NCBI GenBank assembly: GCA_964242575.1 | Contig: CAXTCN010000006.1 | Coordinates: forward strand, 41,943-105,942 | Origin: JANPPS01 sp964242575 | GTDB taxonomy: Bacteria > Pseudomonadota > Alphaproteobacteria > Acetobacterales > Acetobacteraceae | Reading direction: 5' to 3' | DNA length: 64,000 bases | Part shown: positions 42,282-51,050 of the stretch, piece after piece | Numbering within the stretch: the stretch's first letter is position 1 | Layout of the letters: the number at the start of each line of letters is the position of its first letter | The notes under the pieces: model-generated | The model's database searches: none | The model's input: the letters and a program-made list of their open reading frames with translations, nothing else | Told to the model about the DNA's origin: nothing | Made by a program: the position numbers and the translations under genes

Positions 42282-43462
42282 CCGACCCGCCCACGCTGCA
42301 AATCCCGCCGCCCACGTTCTTGTCCGATCCGGCGCTCACGGCCGTGCTGGACGCTTTGCCCGGCGCACGCCTCGTGGGCGGCAGCGTGCGGGACGCAGTG
42401 GCCGGCCGGGATGTCGCGGACCTGGACCTCGCCACCCCTGACCCGCCCGACTCCGTGGTGCGTGCCCTGGCCGCCGCCGGGTTGCGCAGCGTGCCGACCG
42501 GCCTCGCTCATGGAACTGTGACCGCGGTGAGCGGCGGGCGCGGCTTTGAGGTCACGACCCTGCGGCGGGACGAAAGCACGGACGGCCGCCACGCGCAGGT
42601 CGCCTGGACCACGGACTGGCAAGAGGACGCCGCCCGGCGCGATTTCACCATCAATGCCATGTCGATGGACCGGAACGGCCGGATTTGGGACTACTTCGGC
42701 GGCCTCCGGGACCTTGAGGCCGGACAGGTCCGTTTCGTGGGCGACGCCCCGGCGCGCATCGCCGAAGATTACTTGCGCATCCCGCGGTTCTTTCGCTTCC
42801 ACGCCCGCTATGGCCATGGCGCGCCAGACCCGGCCGCGCTGGACGCTATCCGGGCCGGCGTGCCGGGATTGTCCCGCCTGTCGCCCGAGCGGGTGTGGAG
42901 CGAGCTGAAGCGCATCCTCGCCGCTCCGGACCCTTGCGGCAGCGTGCGGTTGATGCACCAGCTTGGCGTCCTCACGGCTCTGGTGCCCGGTGCGGTCCCG
43001 GACGGCCTGGCCCGGTTGGTCGTGGCCAATGCCCCGGCCGATCCCCTGTTGCGGCTAGAGGCGTTGCGTCCCGGTGCCGGCGCAGCCATGGCGGAGCGGC
43101 TGCGGATGTCCGCGTCGGAGCGTGACCGCCTGATGGCGCTGTCCGGCCCAGCGCCGCACCCGTCGATGAGCGACGCGGAGTTGCGCCGCCTGCTGGCCGA
43201 CGCGCCGCCGGGCGCACTGCCGGGCCGGGCCTGGCTGGCGGGCGACGGCAGCCTGGATTGGGTTCACTTGCAGGAGCGCCTGTCCCGGTTGCCCCGGCCG
43301 GTGTTTCCGCTGGAGGGACGTGACGCGCTGGCATTGGGCGTGGCGCCTGGGCCGGCGGTGGGCGCCCTGCTGCGCGCGGCGCGGGAGTGGTGGATGGCTG
43401 GCGGCTGCGTCGCGGACCGGGCCGCGTGCCGGGCGGAGTTGGCGCGGTTGCTGGCCGGCTGA
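42278..43462 (+). CDS. cca: CCA tRNA nucleotidyltransferase / poly(A) polymerase family
   Basis: A 394-residue class II nucleotidyltransferase that adds or repairs the 3' CCA of tRNA. The nucleotidyl-transfer site is LVGGSVRDAVAGRDVADLDL (GGxxRD and DxD). The RRDFTINAMSMDRNG and LRIPRFFRFHARYG blocks identify bases. The GTG start at 42278 overlaps the DUF6111 stop as GTGA. CCA-adding rather than polyadenylating activity is inferred from alphaproteobacterial relatives; the tRNA-Gln in this window encodes its CCA, so a repair role would suffice there. Confidence 0.93.
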   Translation: MTDPPTLQIPPPTFLSDPALTAVLDALPGARLVGGSVRDAVAGRDVADLDLATPDPPDSVVRALAAAGLRSVPTGLAHGTVTAVSGGRGFEVTTLRRDESTDGRHAQVAWTTDWQEDAARRDFTINAMSMDRNGRIWDYFGGLRDLEAGQVRFVGDAPARIAEDYLRIPRFFRFHARYGHGAPDPAALDAIRAGVPGLSRLSPERVWSELKRILAAPDPCGSVRLMHQLGVLTALVPGAVPDGLARLVVANAPADPLLRLEALRPGAGAAMAERLRMSASERDRLMALSGPAPHPSMSDAELRRLLADAPPGALPGRAWLAGDGSLDWVHLQERLSRLPRPVFPLEGRDALALGVAPGPAVGALLRAAREWWMAGGCVADRAACRAELARLLAG

Positions 43463-43475
43463 TACCCTGGCGGCC

Positions 43476-45233
43476 ATGGACGCGCTGGTTCCGCTTATTA
43501 AGGACGACGGCACCGCCGCGTTGTTGCGCCGGCTGTGGCGCGATCACGTACGGCACCACCGCGGGCGCCTGCTGCTGATATTCCTGCTGACCGCGATCAT
43601 GGCCGGTCTGACGGCGTTGTACCCGGTGGTGATCGACCGCGCGTTCTCGATGTTCACCGCCAAAGACGAGCGCATCCTGTATCAAATCCCGCTGCTAGTG
43701 GTCGCCGTCACCGCGGCCAAGGCGTCGGCGCAGTACGGCCAGACCGTGCTGGTGCAGCAGTTGGTCCTGCTGGTGATCCGCGAGCTGCAGGAGCGTATGT
43801 TCGAGCACCTGTCCCGCGCCGACCTGGCCCAGTTGGAGCGGGAAGCGCCGGCCCAGCTCGCTGCCCGCTTCACTACGGACGCGGCCATCATCCGCGAGGC
43901 GCTGACCCGGGCGGTGAACGGGGTCAAGGACGCGGTCACCGTTGTCGGCCTGGTGCTGTCGATGTTGTGGCTCGACTGGGTGCTGAGCGCCATCGCCGCC
44001 GCGCTTTATCCCTTGGCGGCGCTGCCGATCCAGCGTCTGGGCAAGCGCATCCGGCGCGCGTCCGGCGGCATGCAGGAGAGCATGGGCGAGGCCGCGGCCA
44101 TGCTGCACGAGAGCTTCGCCCAGGCCCGCACGGTGCGCGCGTATCGGCTGGAGGCGATAGAGGCGGCGCGGGCCAAGCAAGCGTTCGCCAACCTGAACCG
44201 CGCTTTATTGCGCATGAGCCGCAGCCGGGCGCGGCTTGATCCGTTGCTGGAAGTCCTGGGCGGCACGGCAGTCGCGGCGGTGATCGGCTTCGCCGGCTGG
44301 CGCGCGGCGCTGGGCGATGGCGGCGTCGGCAACTTCACCGGCTTCGTGGCGGCGCTGTTGCTGGCGGCGCAGCCGTTGCGGGCGCTCGGCTCCATGAACG
44401 CGGCGTTGCAGGAGGGCCTGGCCGGGCTGTCCCGCGTGTTCCGGGTGATCGACGAGCCGCCCGGCATCTTGGACCGGCCCGGCGCGCCCGCCCTGCCGGC
44501 GGGCCGGGGCCGGGTGCGGTTCGACGCGGTGGGTTTCACCTATCCGGACGGCCGCGCTGGGCTGCACGGCCTGAGCTTCGAGGCAGCGCCTGGGCTGACG
44601 GTCGCGCTGGTGGGTCCGTCCGGCGCAGGCAAAAGCACGGCGCTGGCGTTGATCCCGCGCCTGCAGGACGTGAGCGCAGGGTGCATCACGGTGGACGGGG
44701 CGGACGTGCGCGCGGTCTCGCTCGCGAGCCTGCGGGATGCGATTGCCTATGTCGGACAGGACACGCTGCTGTTCGACGACACGGTGGCGGCCAACATCCG
44801 CATGGGCCGGCAGAGCGCCTCCGACCGGGAGGTGCAGGATGCCGCCCATGCTGCCGCGGCCGGGTTCGTCGCCGATTTGCCGGACGGCTTCGAAACCCAC
44901 GTCGGCCCGGGTGGGCAGCGCCTGTCTGGTGGACAGCGGCAACGGGTGGCACTGGCGCGGGCGCTGCTGCGGGACCCGCGCATCCTGTTGCTGGACGAGG
45001 CCACCAGCGCGCTCGACGCCGAAAGCGAGGCCGCGGTGCAGGCTGGCCTGTCCCGCCTCCGCGCCGGCCGCACCACCATCATCGTGGCGCACCGCCTGTC
45101 CACCGTGCGGGATGCGGACCTGGTGGTGGCGATGGCGGACGGCGCGACGGTTGAACAGGGCACCCATGCCGAGCTGCTGGCGCAAGACGGGCTGTATGCG
45201 CGGCTGGTGCGGACGCAGGCGCTCGCGGCTTAG
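43476..45233 (+). CDS. MsbA-like ABC exporter (fused)
   Basis: A 585-residue half ABC exporter. The six-helix N-terminal domain starts RGRLLLIFLLTAIMAGLTAL. The ATPase has Walker A VALVGPSGAGKSTALALIPR, signature LSGGQRQRVALARALLRDPR and Walker B ILLLDEATSALD, and the H-loop is IIVAHRLSTV. It belongs to the lipid/MsbA-like or multidrug exporter branch. With lpxK and an acyltransferase elsewhere in the window, lipid A flipping is possible but unproven. ATG 43476 starts 13 bases after cca. It converges with the HhH gene, overlapping by four bases. Confidence 0.92.
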   Translation: MDALVPLIKDDGTAALLRRLWRDHVRHHRGRLLLIFLLTAIMAGLTALYPVVIDRAFSMFTAKDERILYQIPLLVVAVTAAKASAQYGQTVLVQQLVLLVIRELQERMFEHLSRADLAQLEREAPAQLAARFTTDAAIIREALTRAVNGVKDAVTVVGLVLSMLWLDWVLSAIAAALYPLAALPIQRLGKRIRRASGGMQESMGEAAAMLHESFAQARTVRAYRLEAIEAARAKQAFANLNRALLRMSRSRARLDPLLEVLGGTAVAAVIGFAGWRAALGDGGVGNFTGFVAALLLAAQPLRALGSMNAALQEGLAGLSRVFRVIDEPPGILDRPGAPALPAGRGRVRFDAVGFTYPDGRAGLHGLSFEAAPGLTVALVGPSGAGKSTALALIPRLQDVSAGCITVDGADVRAVSLASLRDAIAYVGQDTLLFDDTVAANIRMGRQSASDREVQDAAHAAAAGFVADLPDGFETHVGPGGQRLSGGQRQRVALARALLRDPRILLLDEATSALDAESEAAVQAGLSRLRAGRTTIIVAHRLSTVRDADLVVAMADGATVEQGTHAELLAQDGLYARLVRTQALAA

Positions 45234-45733
45234 CTCACGACCAATCCCTTGATTTTGTCGAACATCTCCTGCGTCAGCACGCCTTTGGTCACCATGTCCT
45301 CCGGCTTCGCGTAGGGCCGTCCGGTCACGATTGCCTTGGAGCGGACCTCGCCCACGCCCGGCAGCGTGCGCTGCATGTCGGCGGCGCTCGCGGTGTTGAC
45401 GTTGGCCAGGGCCATGCGGTCCTTGGCGCTGTCGAACACGTCCTGGGTCAAGACCTTCTTGGTCACCAAGTCCTGCAGGTCGGCGTAGGGATGCCCGGCG
45501 ATGATGGCCTTGGCGCGGGCCGGGCCGACCCCGTGCAGGGCCTCAAGCTGCTTTTCCGTCGCACTGTTGATGTCGGCATGTTCCACCCCGGCGGCCTTGC
45601 CCCGGGCCGGTGTCGTGGCTGGCGTTGCTGCCGGCACCGGGGTGGCGCGCGGGGTGGATGGAGCCGGGGCCTGCGCCGACGCAGGCAGGGCGAAGGCGGC
45701 CATGATGGCAACGAGGCGGAGTAGCTTCAGCAT
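45230..45733 (-). CDS. Exported helix-hairpin-helix protein (ComEA-like)
   Basis: A 167-residue protein with a signal peptide (LRLVAIMAAFALPASAQ), a Pro/Ala/Thr-rich linker and two helix-hairpin-helix segments. These read INSATEKQLEALHGVGPARA and VNTASAADMQRTLPGVGEVR. The second has a following KPEDMVTKGVLTQEMFDKI, paralleling DLQDLVTKKVLTQDVFD after the first, so the protein is an internal duplication of about 60 residues. HhH binds DNA non-specifically. An exported copy resembles ComEA, the DNA receptor of competence, but no other competence gene is near. A structural envelope role is equally possible. Confidence 0.87.
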   Translation of the reverse strand: MLKLLRLVAIMAAFALPASAQAPAPSTPRATPVPAATPATTPARGKAAGVEHADINSATEKQLEALHGVGPARAKAIIAGHPYADLQDLVTKKVLTQDVFDSAKDRMALANVNTASAADMQRTLPGVGEVRSKAIVTGRPYAKPEDMVTKGVLTQEMFDKIKGLVVS

Positions 45734-45787
45734 GGGTCAATCCTTGTTTAACAGATGCAGCCGGGATTACGGTAGCGTACCGCAACG

Positions 45788-46687
45788 TTACGCCCAACGT
45801 ACTTCCGGAGGCAGGCTCATCAGGATCGCTTCGACATTTCCGCCAGTCTTAAGCCCGAACAGCGTGCCGCGGTCATGCAGCAGGTTGAACTCCACGTACC
45901 GGCCACGCCGCAGCAGTTGGTGCTCCCGTTCCGCCGCGGTCCAAGGCTCCTGCATCCGGCGGCGGACAATGGCCGGGTAGGCGCCGAGGAAGGCGCGGCC
46001 GACGTCCTGGGTGAACGCGAAGTCCGCCCCGGCGTCGCCGCTGAACAGGTGGTCGAAAAAGATGCCGCCCGCGCCGCGCGGCTCGTTCCGGTGCGGCAGG
46101 AAAAAGTAGCGGTCGCACCACTCCTTGAAGCGCGGGTAGTACTCGGGGTCATGCTGGTCGCAGGCGGCCTGGAACCCGGCATGGAACGTGGCCGCGTCCT
46201 CGACCGCCTCGGGCGCGTCAAGCCGCATGGGCGTGAGGTCGCCGCCGCCGCCGAACCAGCCCCGGGTGGTGACCAGCATCCGCGTGTTGAAGTGCGCCGC
46301 CGGCACCCGCGGGCTTTGTGGATGCGCAACCACGCTGATGCCGGACGCCCAAAACCGCGGGTCCTGCTCAGCGCCAGGGATTTGGCCGCGGAACTCAGGG
46401 CTGAACTCTCCCCAGACGGTCGAGACGTTCACGCCGACCTTTTCGAACACCCGGCCGCGCATGACGCTGATCACGCCGCCGCCGCCGGGTTCGGCGCCTT
46501 CGGTGGGGCGGGACCAGGGCTGCCGCACGAAGCGGCCCGGCGCGCCGGGCACTATGGCCGGCTCGTCCTCGATGGCCTCGAACGCGGCGCAGAGCTGGTC
46601 GCGCAGGCTCTCGAACCAAGCGCGCGCCGTGCCTTGCAACGCCTCGTGCGGCGGCGGCCCAATGTCCGTGAGCTGGCCTTGCGACAT
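45788..46687 (-). CDS. hemF: Oxygen-dependent coproporphyrinogen III oxidase
   Basis: HemF decarboxylates coproporphyrinogen III to protoporphyrinogen IX with O2 in haem synthesis. Diagnostic blocks are GGGGVISVMRGRVFEKVGVN, GISVVAHPQSPRVPAAHFN, RGWFGGGGDLTP and FLPHRNEPRGAGGIFFDHL, then RRGRYVEFNLLHDRGTLFGL. ATG 46687 has GGAAGG seven bases upstream. The length of 299 is usual. It is divergent from petABC, which uses the haem made by this pathway. The shared 117-bp intergenic region may co-control haem and cytochrome synthesis. Confidence 0.96.
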   Translation of the reverse strand: MSQGQLTDIGPPPHEALQGTARAWFESLRDQLCAAFEAIEDEPAIVPGAPGRFVRQPWSRPTEGAEPGGGGVISVMRGRVFEKVGVNVSTVWGEFSPEFRGQIPGAEQDPRFWASGISVVAHPQSPRVPAAHFNTRMLVTTRGWFGGGGDLTPMRLDAPEAVEDAATFHAGFQAACDQHDPEYYPRFKEWCDRYFFLPHRNEPRGAGGIFFDHLFSGDAGADFAFTQDVGRAFLGAYPAIVRRRMQEPWTAAEREHQLLRRGRYVEFNLLHDRGTLFGLKTGGNVEAILMSLPPEVRWA

Positions 46688-46738
46688 GTCTGAACCTTCC
46701 AATTTGCAGTTCACAGGATAAGCGTGATCGGTCGTGTG

Positions 46739-46767
46739 TTGCAGGGGGCGGGGCCGCTCTCTATTGA
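46739..46767 (+). promoter_or_regulatory. Candidate promoter of petABC
   Basis: TTGCAG at 46739-46744 and TATTGA at 46762-46767 with a 17-base spacer, about 37 bases above the petA ATG. Both boxes deviate from consensus by two bases and the spacer is GC-rich. The call is moderate. Confidence 0.4.
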
Positions 46768-46804
46768 GGGACATTTCCGATGCCGACCAGCTCAGAGGGA
46801 TGCT

Positions 46805-47359
46805 ATGGCCGATACCACCACAACGCTCGACGGACCGGCGGACAGCACCAAGCGTGACTTCCTGACCTTGCTGACGGCCAGCACCGCTGCGATTGGCGTT
46901 GGCGCTCTGGTCTGGCCGTTCGTCGACAGCATGAGCCCGGCCCGTGACGTGCTTGCGCTATCCAGCATCGAGGTGGACCTGGCGCCCGTGCAGGAAGGCC
47001 AGGCAGTGACGGTCGTGTGGCGCGGCAAGCCGGTGTTCGTGCGGCACCGCTCGGCCGAAGAGATCAAGGCCGCCCAGTCTGCCCAGCCCAATCAACTGAT
47101 TGAGCCCGCCAAAGACGCGGACCGCGTCAAGCCAGGCCATGACCAATGGCTGATCGTGGTAGGCATTTGCACCCACCTCGGCTGCGTGCCGCTTGGCAAC
47201 AAGACCACCGACCCGCGCGGCGATTATGGCGGGTGGTTCTGCCCTTGCCATGGCAGCCAATACGATACGTCCGGCCGGGTCCGTAAGGGCCCGGCGCCAA
47301 CCAATTTACCCATCCCGCCCTACACCTTCGCAGGTGACACCAAAATCAAGATTGGCTGA
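46805..47359 (+). CDS. petA: Ubiquinol-cytochrome c reductase iron-sulfur (Rieske) subunit
   Basis: The Rieske protein carries electrons from ubiquinol to cytochrome c1 in the bc1 complex. The N-terminal Tat-type anchor shows STKRDFLTLLTASTAAIGVG and stays uncleaved in the membrane. The [2Fe-2S] ligands are in CTHLGCVPLG and CPCHGSQYD. The length is 184 residues. ATG 46805 is chosen over earlier frames. It heads petABC, 12 bp upstream of petB. Confidence 0.96.
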   Translation: MADTTTTLDGPADSTKRDFLTLLTASTAAIGVGALVWPFVDSMSPARDVLALSSIEVDLAPVQEGQAVTVVWRGKPVFVRHRSAEEIKAAQSAQPNQLIEPAKDADRVKPGHDQWLIVVGICTHLGCVPLGNKTTDPRGDYGGWFCPCHGSQYDTSGRVRKGPAPTNLPIPPYTFAGDTKIKIG

Positions 47360-47371
47360 GGAGCCCAAGAC

Positions 47372-48658
47372 ATGGCCGGCCTGCATAAGTCCGAGTTTGA
47401 GAACCCCGTCGTAAACTGGATCGACACGCGTCTTCCAGTATTCACCATGATGTCGAAGGAGTATGGCTCCTTTCCTACGCCGAAGAATTTCAACTATTTT
47501 TGGAACTTCGGCGCGCTGGCTATGATTAGCTTGGCAATCATGATCGCCACGGGAATATTCCTGGCGATGAACTATACTGCGCACACCAGCCTCGCTTTCG
47601 ATAGCGTCGAGCGCATCATGCGCGACGTGAACTACGGCTGGCTGTTGCGCTATGTTCATGCCAATGGCGCATCGATGTTCTTCATCGTCGTGTACATCCA
47701 TATTTTCCGTGCGCTATATTACGGGTCCTACAAGGCACCGCGCGAGCTGCTGTTCATGCTCGGGGTTGTCATCCTGCTGCTTATGATGGCGACGGCGTTC
47801 ATGGGCTACGTGCTTCCATGGGGCCAGATGTCCTATTGGGGCGCCACCGTCATTACCAACCTGTTCTCCGCCATCCCGCTGGTGGGCGAGGGCATCGTAA
47901 CTTGGTTGTGGGGTGGTTTCAGCGTGGACAACCCGACGCTGAACCGGTTCTACAGCCTGCATTACCTGATGCCGTTCATGATTACTGGCGTCGTATTCCT
48001 GCATATCGTGGCACTGCATATCACCGGGTCCAACAACCCGCTGGGAATTGACGTGAAGTCGCCGCAGGACACCCTGCCATTCCATCCTTACTACACTGCC
48101 AAGGATAGCGTCGGCGTCTGCGTTTACCTACTGGTGTTTGCGGGACTGGTGTTCTTCGCGCCTAACTTCCTGAACCACCCGGACAACTACATTCCAGCCA
48201 ATCCGCTCGTGACCCCGGCGCATATCGTGCCTGAGTGGTACTTCCTGCCTTACTACGCTATCTTGCGCTCGGTGCCGGACAAGCTGGGTGGCGTTATCCT
48301 GATGTTCAGCGCAATCGCCGTGCTGTTCGTGCTGCCGTGGCTCGACACGTCGCCGGTGCGCAGCGCGCGGTTCCGCCCGATCTACAAGCAGCTTATTTGG
48401 GTGCTGGTGGTAAGCTTCCTGTTGCTAGGCGTCGCTGGCGCCAAGCCGCCCGAGGGTATCTGGGTCGTGATCGGCCGGGTGTGCACCGCCTACTACTTCC
48501 TGCACTTCCTGGTGATCCTGCCGATCCTCGGCAAGCTTGAGCGGCCGTTGCCGCTGCCCGAGAGCATTGCCCGGCCGGTGATCCAGCGTGTGCCGCCCCC
48601 GGGTGGCGGCGGGCCGTTGCCGCAGGGTGCCACTGCGAAGCCGATGGAGAAGCCGTGA
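47372..48658 (+). CDS. petB: Cytochrome b of the bc1 complex
   Basis: A 428-residue eight-helix cytochrome b that binds hemes bL and bH and the Qo and Qi quinone sites. Haem ligands lie in GWLLRYVHANGASMFFIVVY, HIFRALYY and the paired His near LHIVALHITGSNNPLG. The Qo-site PEWYFLPYYAILRS is intact, and WGAT is seen in MSYWGATVITNLFSAIP. A Pro/Gly-rich C-terminal tail after the last helix is longer than minimal. petC begins on its stop codon. Codon use here is somewhat less GC-extreme than neighbours, as usual for membrane proteins. Confidence 0.97.
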   Translation: MAGLHKSEFENPVVNWIDTRLPVFTMMSKEYGSFPTPKNFNYFWNFGALAMISLAIMIATGIFLAMNYTAHTSLAFDSVERIMRDVNYGWLLRYVHANGASMFFIVVYIHIFRALYYGSYKAPRELLFMLGVVILLLMMATAFMGYVLPWGQMSYWGATVITNLFSAIPLVGEGIVTWLWGGFSVDNPTLNRFYSLHYLMPFMITGVVFLHIVALHITGSNNPLGIDVKSPQDTLPFHPYYTAKDSVGVCVYLLVFAGLVFFAPNFLNHPDNYIPANPLVTPAHIVPEWYFLPYYAILRSVPDKLGGVILMFSAIAVLFVLPWLDTSPVRSARFRPIYKQLIWVLVVSFLLLGVAGAKPPEGIWVVIGRVCTAYYFLHFLVILPILGKLERPLPLPESIARPVIQRVPPPGGGGPLPQGATAKPMEKP

Positions 48659-49416
48659 TGCGCCTAGCACTCGCGCTTCTTGGCCTACTCGCGGCTGGCC
48701 CGGCGTTGGCTCAGGGTGGGCATGAGGCAACACCGCCAGTGCCTAACCAGCCCTGGAGCTTCGCCGGGCTGTTCGGCACCTATGACCGTGCGTCGTTGCA
48801 GCGTGGCTTCCACGTTTATCAACAAGTCTGTTCGAACTGCCACTCCATGAAGGAGATGTACTATCGGAACCTCACCGCGATTGGCCTGAGTGAGGAGCAG
48901 GTCAAGGCGATTGCGGCAACGGTGACCGTCGCGGGCGGCACCGACGAGTCAGGCGCGGTTGTCGAGCGTCCGGCACTGCCGTCGGACCATTTCCGCTCAC
49001 CGTTTCCCAACGACAAAGCTGCGCGGGCTGCCAACGGCGGTGCCTTGCCGCCGGATCAGTCGCTCATTGTCAAAGCCCGGGAAAACGGCCCCAACTACGT
49101 CCATGCCTTGCTGACCGGTTATCAGGACCCACCGCCGGACATCAAGCTAAACGACGGGCAATACTACAATCCATACTTCCCCGGCGGGCAGCTCGCCATG
49201 GCGCCGCCACTTGCCGAGGGACAGGTTGATTACGCCGATGGGACCAAGGCGACGGTGGACCAAATGTCTCGTGACGTCGTGCAGTTCTTGACGTGGACCT
49301 CCAATCCGGAACTCGAAGACCGTAAGCGCATGGGCATCAAGGTCGTGCTGTTCCTGACGCTTATGACCGGTTTGACCTATGCGGTGAAGAAGCGGGTGTG
49401 GAAAGACGTTCACTGA
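48658..49416 (+). CDS. petC: Cytochrome c1 of the bc1 complex
   Basis: A 252-residue c-type cytochrome with a signal peptide (LALALLGLLAAGPALAQ). The haem-binding CxxCH is QQVCSNCHSMKEMYYRNL, the distal Met ligand lies near GGQLAMAPPL, and the C-terminal anchor helix is IKVVLFLTLMTGLTYAVKK. ATG 48658 overlaps the petB TGA by one base; GTG 48655 is a possible alternative. A hairpin with a T-rich tail follows at 49445. Confidence 0.95.
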   Translation: MRLALALLGLLAAGPALAQGGHEATPPVPNQPWSFAGLFGTYDRASLQRGFHVYQQVCSNCHSMKEMYYRNLTAIGLSEEQVKAIAATVTVAGGTDESGAVVERPALPSDHFRSPFPNDKAARAANGGALPPDQSLIVKARENGPNYVHALLTGYQDPPPDIKLNDGQYYNPYFPGGQLAMAPPLAEGQVDYADGTKATVDQMSRDVVQFLTWTSNPELEDRKRMGIKVVLFLTLMTGLTYAVKKRVWKDVH

Positions 49417-49444
49417 CCCACTAAAATCCATAACGCACGCTGAA

Positions 49445-49478
49445 CGCCGCGCGGCAGCCCCGCGCGGCGCTTCTGTTT
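49445..49478 (+). terminator. Terminator of petABC
   Basis: The arms CGCCGCGCGG (49445-49454) and CCGCGCGGCG (49460-49469) form a perfect ten-pair stem around a five-base loop. A T-rich run of moderate quality (CTTCTGTTT) follows. The stem lies 28 bases after the petC stop and ends just before the mtnP Shine-Dalgarno. Confidence 0.7.
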
Positions 49479-49489
49479 AAGGAGAACCG

Positions 49490-50371
49490 ATGTCTGAGCA
49501 TGTCACGCCGGTGATCGGCATTATCGGCGGGTCCGGATTATACGACATCGCTGGGCTGGACGATAAAGCGTGGCGGCGCGTCCAGACGCCCTGGGGCGAA
49601 GCGTCCGACGAGTTGCTGTTTGGCACATTGGACGGCGTGCGCTGCGTCTTCCTGCCTCGGCATGGGCGGGGACACCGTTTGTCGCCTTCCCACCTCAATT
49701 ACCGCGCCAACATCGATGCGCTGAAACGGTCTGGCGTGACCGACGTGCTGTCGTTGTCGGCAGTGGGTAGCCTCAAGGAAGAGCTGCCGCCCGGGCATTT
49801 CGTCATCGTGGACCAGTTCATTGACCGCAGCTTCGCCCGGGAGAAAAGCTTCTTTGGAGAGGGCTGCGTCGCGCATGTTTCCGTGGCGGACCCAGTATGT
49901 CCGTGCATCGGCGACGTTGTGGCGGGGGCTGGCGCGGCATTGGGACTGCACATGTCGCGTGGGGGAACATACCTCGTGATGGAGGGGCCACAGTTCTCCA
50001 CCAGGGCCGAAAGCGAGCTATACCGGGCTTGGGGCTGCAGCGTCATCGGCATGACCAACATGCCCGAGGCAAAGCTCGCCCGGGAGGCCGAGCTTTGCTA
50101 CGCGACTGTGGCAATGGTGACAGATTACGACTGTTGGCGCGCCGGCCACGACGCTGTCACAGTCGATCAGGTCGTGAAGGTGATGATGGAGAATGCGGAC
50201 CGCGCGCGGGAGTTGGTTCGCGCCGTGGTGCCGCAGCTCGGCCAACCACGCGGCCCTTGCCCAGCCGGGTGCGACCGCGCGTTGAGCCAAGCCATCGTCA
50301 CCGCGCCCGACAAGCGTAACCCGGCGCTGATGGCTAAGCTTGATGCAGTGGCGGCCCGGGTTCTAGCATAG
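49490..50371 (+). CDS. mtnP: S-methyl-5'-thioadenosine phosphorylase
   Basis: MtnP cleaves methylthioadenosine with phosphate to adenine and methylthioribose-1-phosphate, in methionine salvage. The 293-residue protein begins IGIIGGSGLYDIAGLDDKAW. It contains FLPRHGRGHRLSPSHLNYRA, the substrate loop MEGPQFSTRAESELYRAW and GMTNMPEAKLAREAELCY, all of the human-type MTAP group. AAGGAG lies five bases before ATG 49490. DUF4169 follows on the same strand. No other methionine-salvage gene is seen in the window. Confidence 0.95.
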   Translation: MSEHVTPVIGIIGGSGLYDIAGLDDKAWRRVQTPWGEASDELLFGTLDGVRCVFLPRHGRGHRLSPSHLNYRANIDALKRSGVTDVLSLSAVGSLKEELPPGHFVIVDQFIDRSFAREKSFFGEGCVAHVSVADPVCPCIGDVVAGAGAALGLHMSRGGTYLVMEGPQFSTRAESELYRAWGCSVIGMTNMPEAKLAREAELCYATVAMVTDYDCWRAGHDAVTVDQVVKVMMENADRARELVRAVVPQLGQPRGPCPAGCDRALSQAIVTAPDKRNPALMAKLDAVAARVLA

Positions 50372-50387
50372 CTGGCGAACTGCGCTT

Positions 50388-50591
50388 ATGGCCGAAATCG
50401 TTAACTTGCGCCGGGTTAAGAAACGGCTTGTCCGCCAGGCGGAAGCCGAAGCGGCAGCCGAATCCCGGGTGCGTCATGGACGGACCCGCGTTGAGCGGAC
50501 AGAGGCGGAACGGCTGACGACGGAGCGTGCCCGTTTGTTGAACGGGGCGTTGCTGGACCGCTCAGGCCGGCATGGCGAAGCGGGCGAATGA
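50388..50591 (+). CDS. DUF4169 family small protein
   Basis: A 67-residue charged helical protein beginning MAEIVNLRRVKKRLVRQAEA, the DUF4169 opening. It is mostly Lys/Arg/Glu helix with no membrane segment. It follows mtnP by 16 bases and its end overlaps the convergent rppH gene by 30 bases. In alphaproteobacteria DUF4169 members are often small partners of hypothetical genes. Function unknown. Confidence 0.85.
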   Translation: MAEIVNLRRVKKRLVRQAEAEAAAESRVRHGRTRVERTEAERLTTERARLLNGALLDRSGRHGEAGE

Positions 50592-51050
50592 GGCCGTAAG
50601 GACCTCATAGATCGGCCGTTTAAAATCGACCGCGAGTTCAGGAAGTACTGCGAGAGGCACCCAGCGCCAGGCGTCAAACTCCGGATGCGGGTCTAGATCG
50701 AGCCTAATGTCCTGGTCCTGGCCGGTAAAACGGAGCGCGAACCAGCGCTGGCGTTGCCCGCAGAACTGGCCGCCGAGCGCCCGCCCAACCAGGTGCGGCG
50801 GCAGGTCATAGATCAGCCACTCCGGGTGTTCGCCGATAATGGCCGCACGGTCGGTGCCGATTTCCTCTGCGAGTTCCCGCAATACCGCCACACGCGGGTC
50901 CTCGCTTGCATCGATGCCGCCCTGTGGCAGTTGCCACCCACCCGGTGCCCCCTCCGCGTTCGGCAAGTCAGCCCGGCGGGCGACAAACACCTGGCCGCTT
51001 CGGTTGAACAGCACCGCGCCGACGTTGGGGCGATACGGAAGCGTGGTCAC
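50562..51050 (-). CDS. rppH: RNA pyrophosphohydrolase RppH
   Basis: RppH removes pyrophosphate from 5' triphosphate mRNA and so licenses its decay. The 162-residue protein opens TTLPYRPNVGAVLFNRSGQV and has the nudix box QGGIDASEDPRVAVLRELAE followed by EIG. The RNA-contact block GQRQRWFALRFTGQD is usual for RppH rather than Ap4A hydrolases alone. A GTG start at 51050 overlaps the preceding stop as GTGA. It ends the gpmI-envC-ctpA operon and overlaps DUF4169 by 30 bp. Confidence 0.92.
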   Translation of the reverse strand: MTTLPYRPNVGAVLFNRSGQVFVARRADLPNAEGAPGGWQLPQGGIDASEDPRVAVLRELAEEIGTDRAAIIGEHPEWLIYDLPPHLVGRALGGQFCGQRQRWFALRFTGQDQDIRLDLDPHPEFDAWRWVPLAVLPELAVDFKRPIYEVLTASFARFAMPA

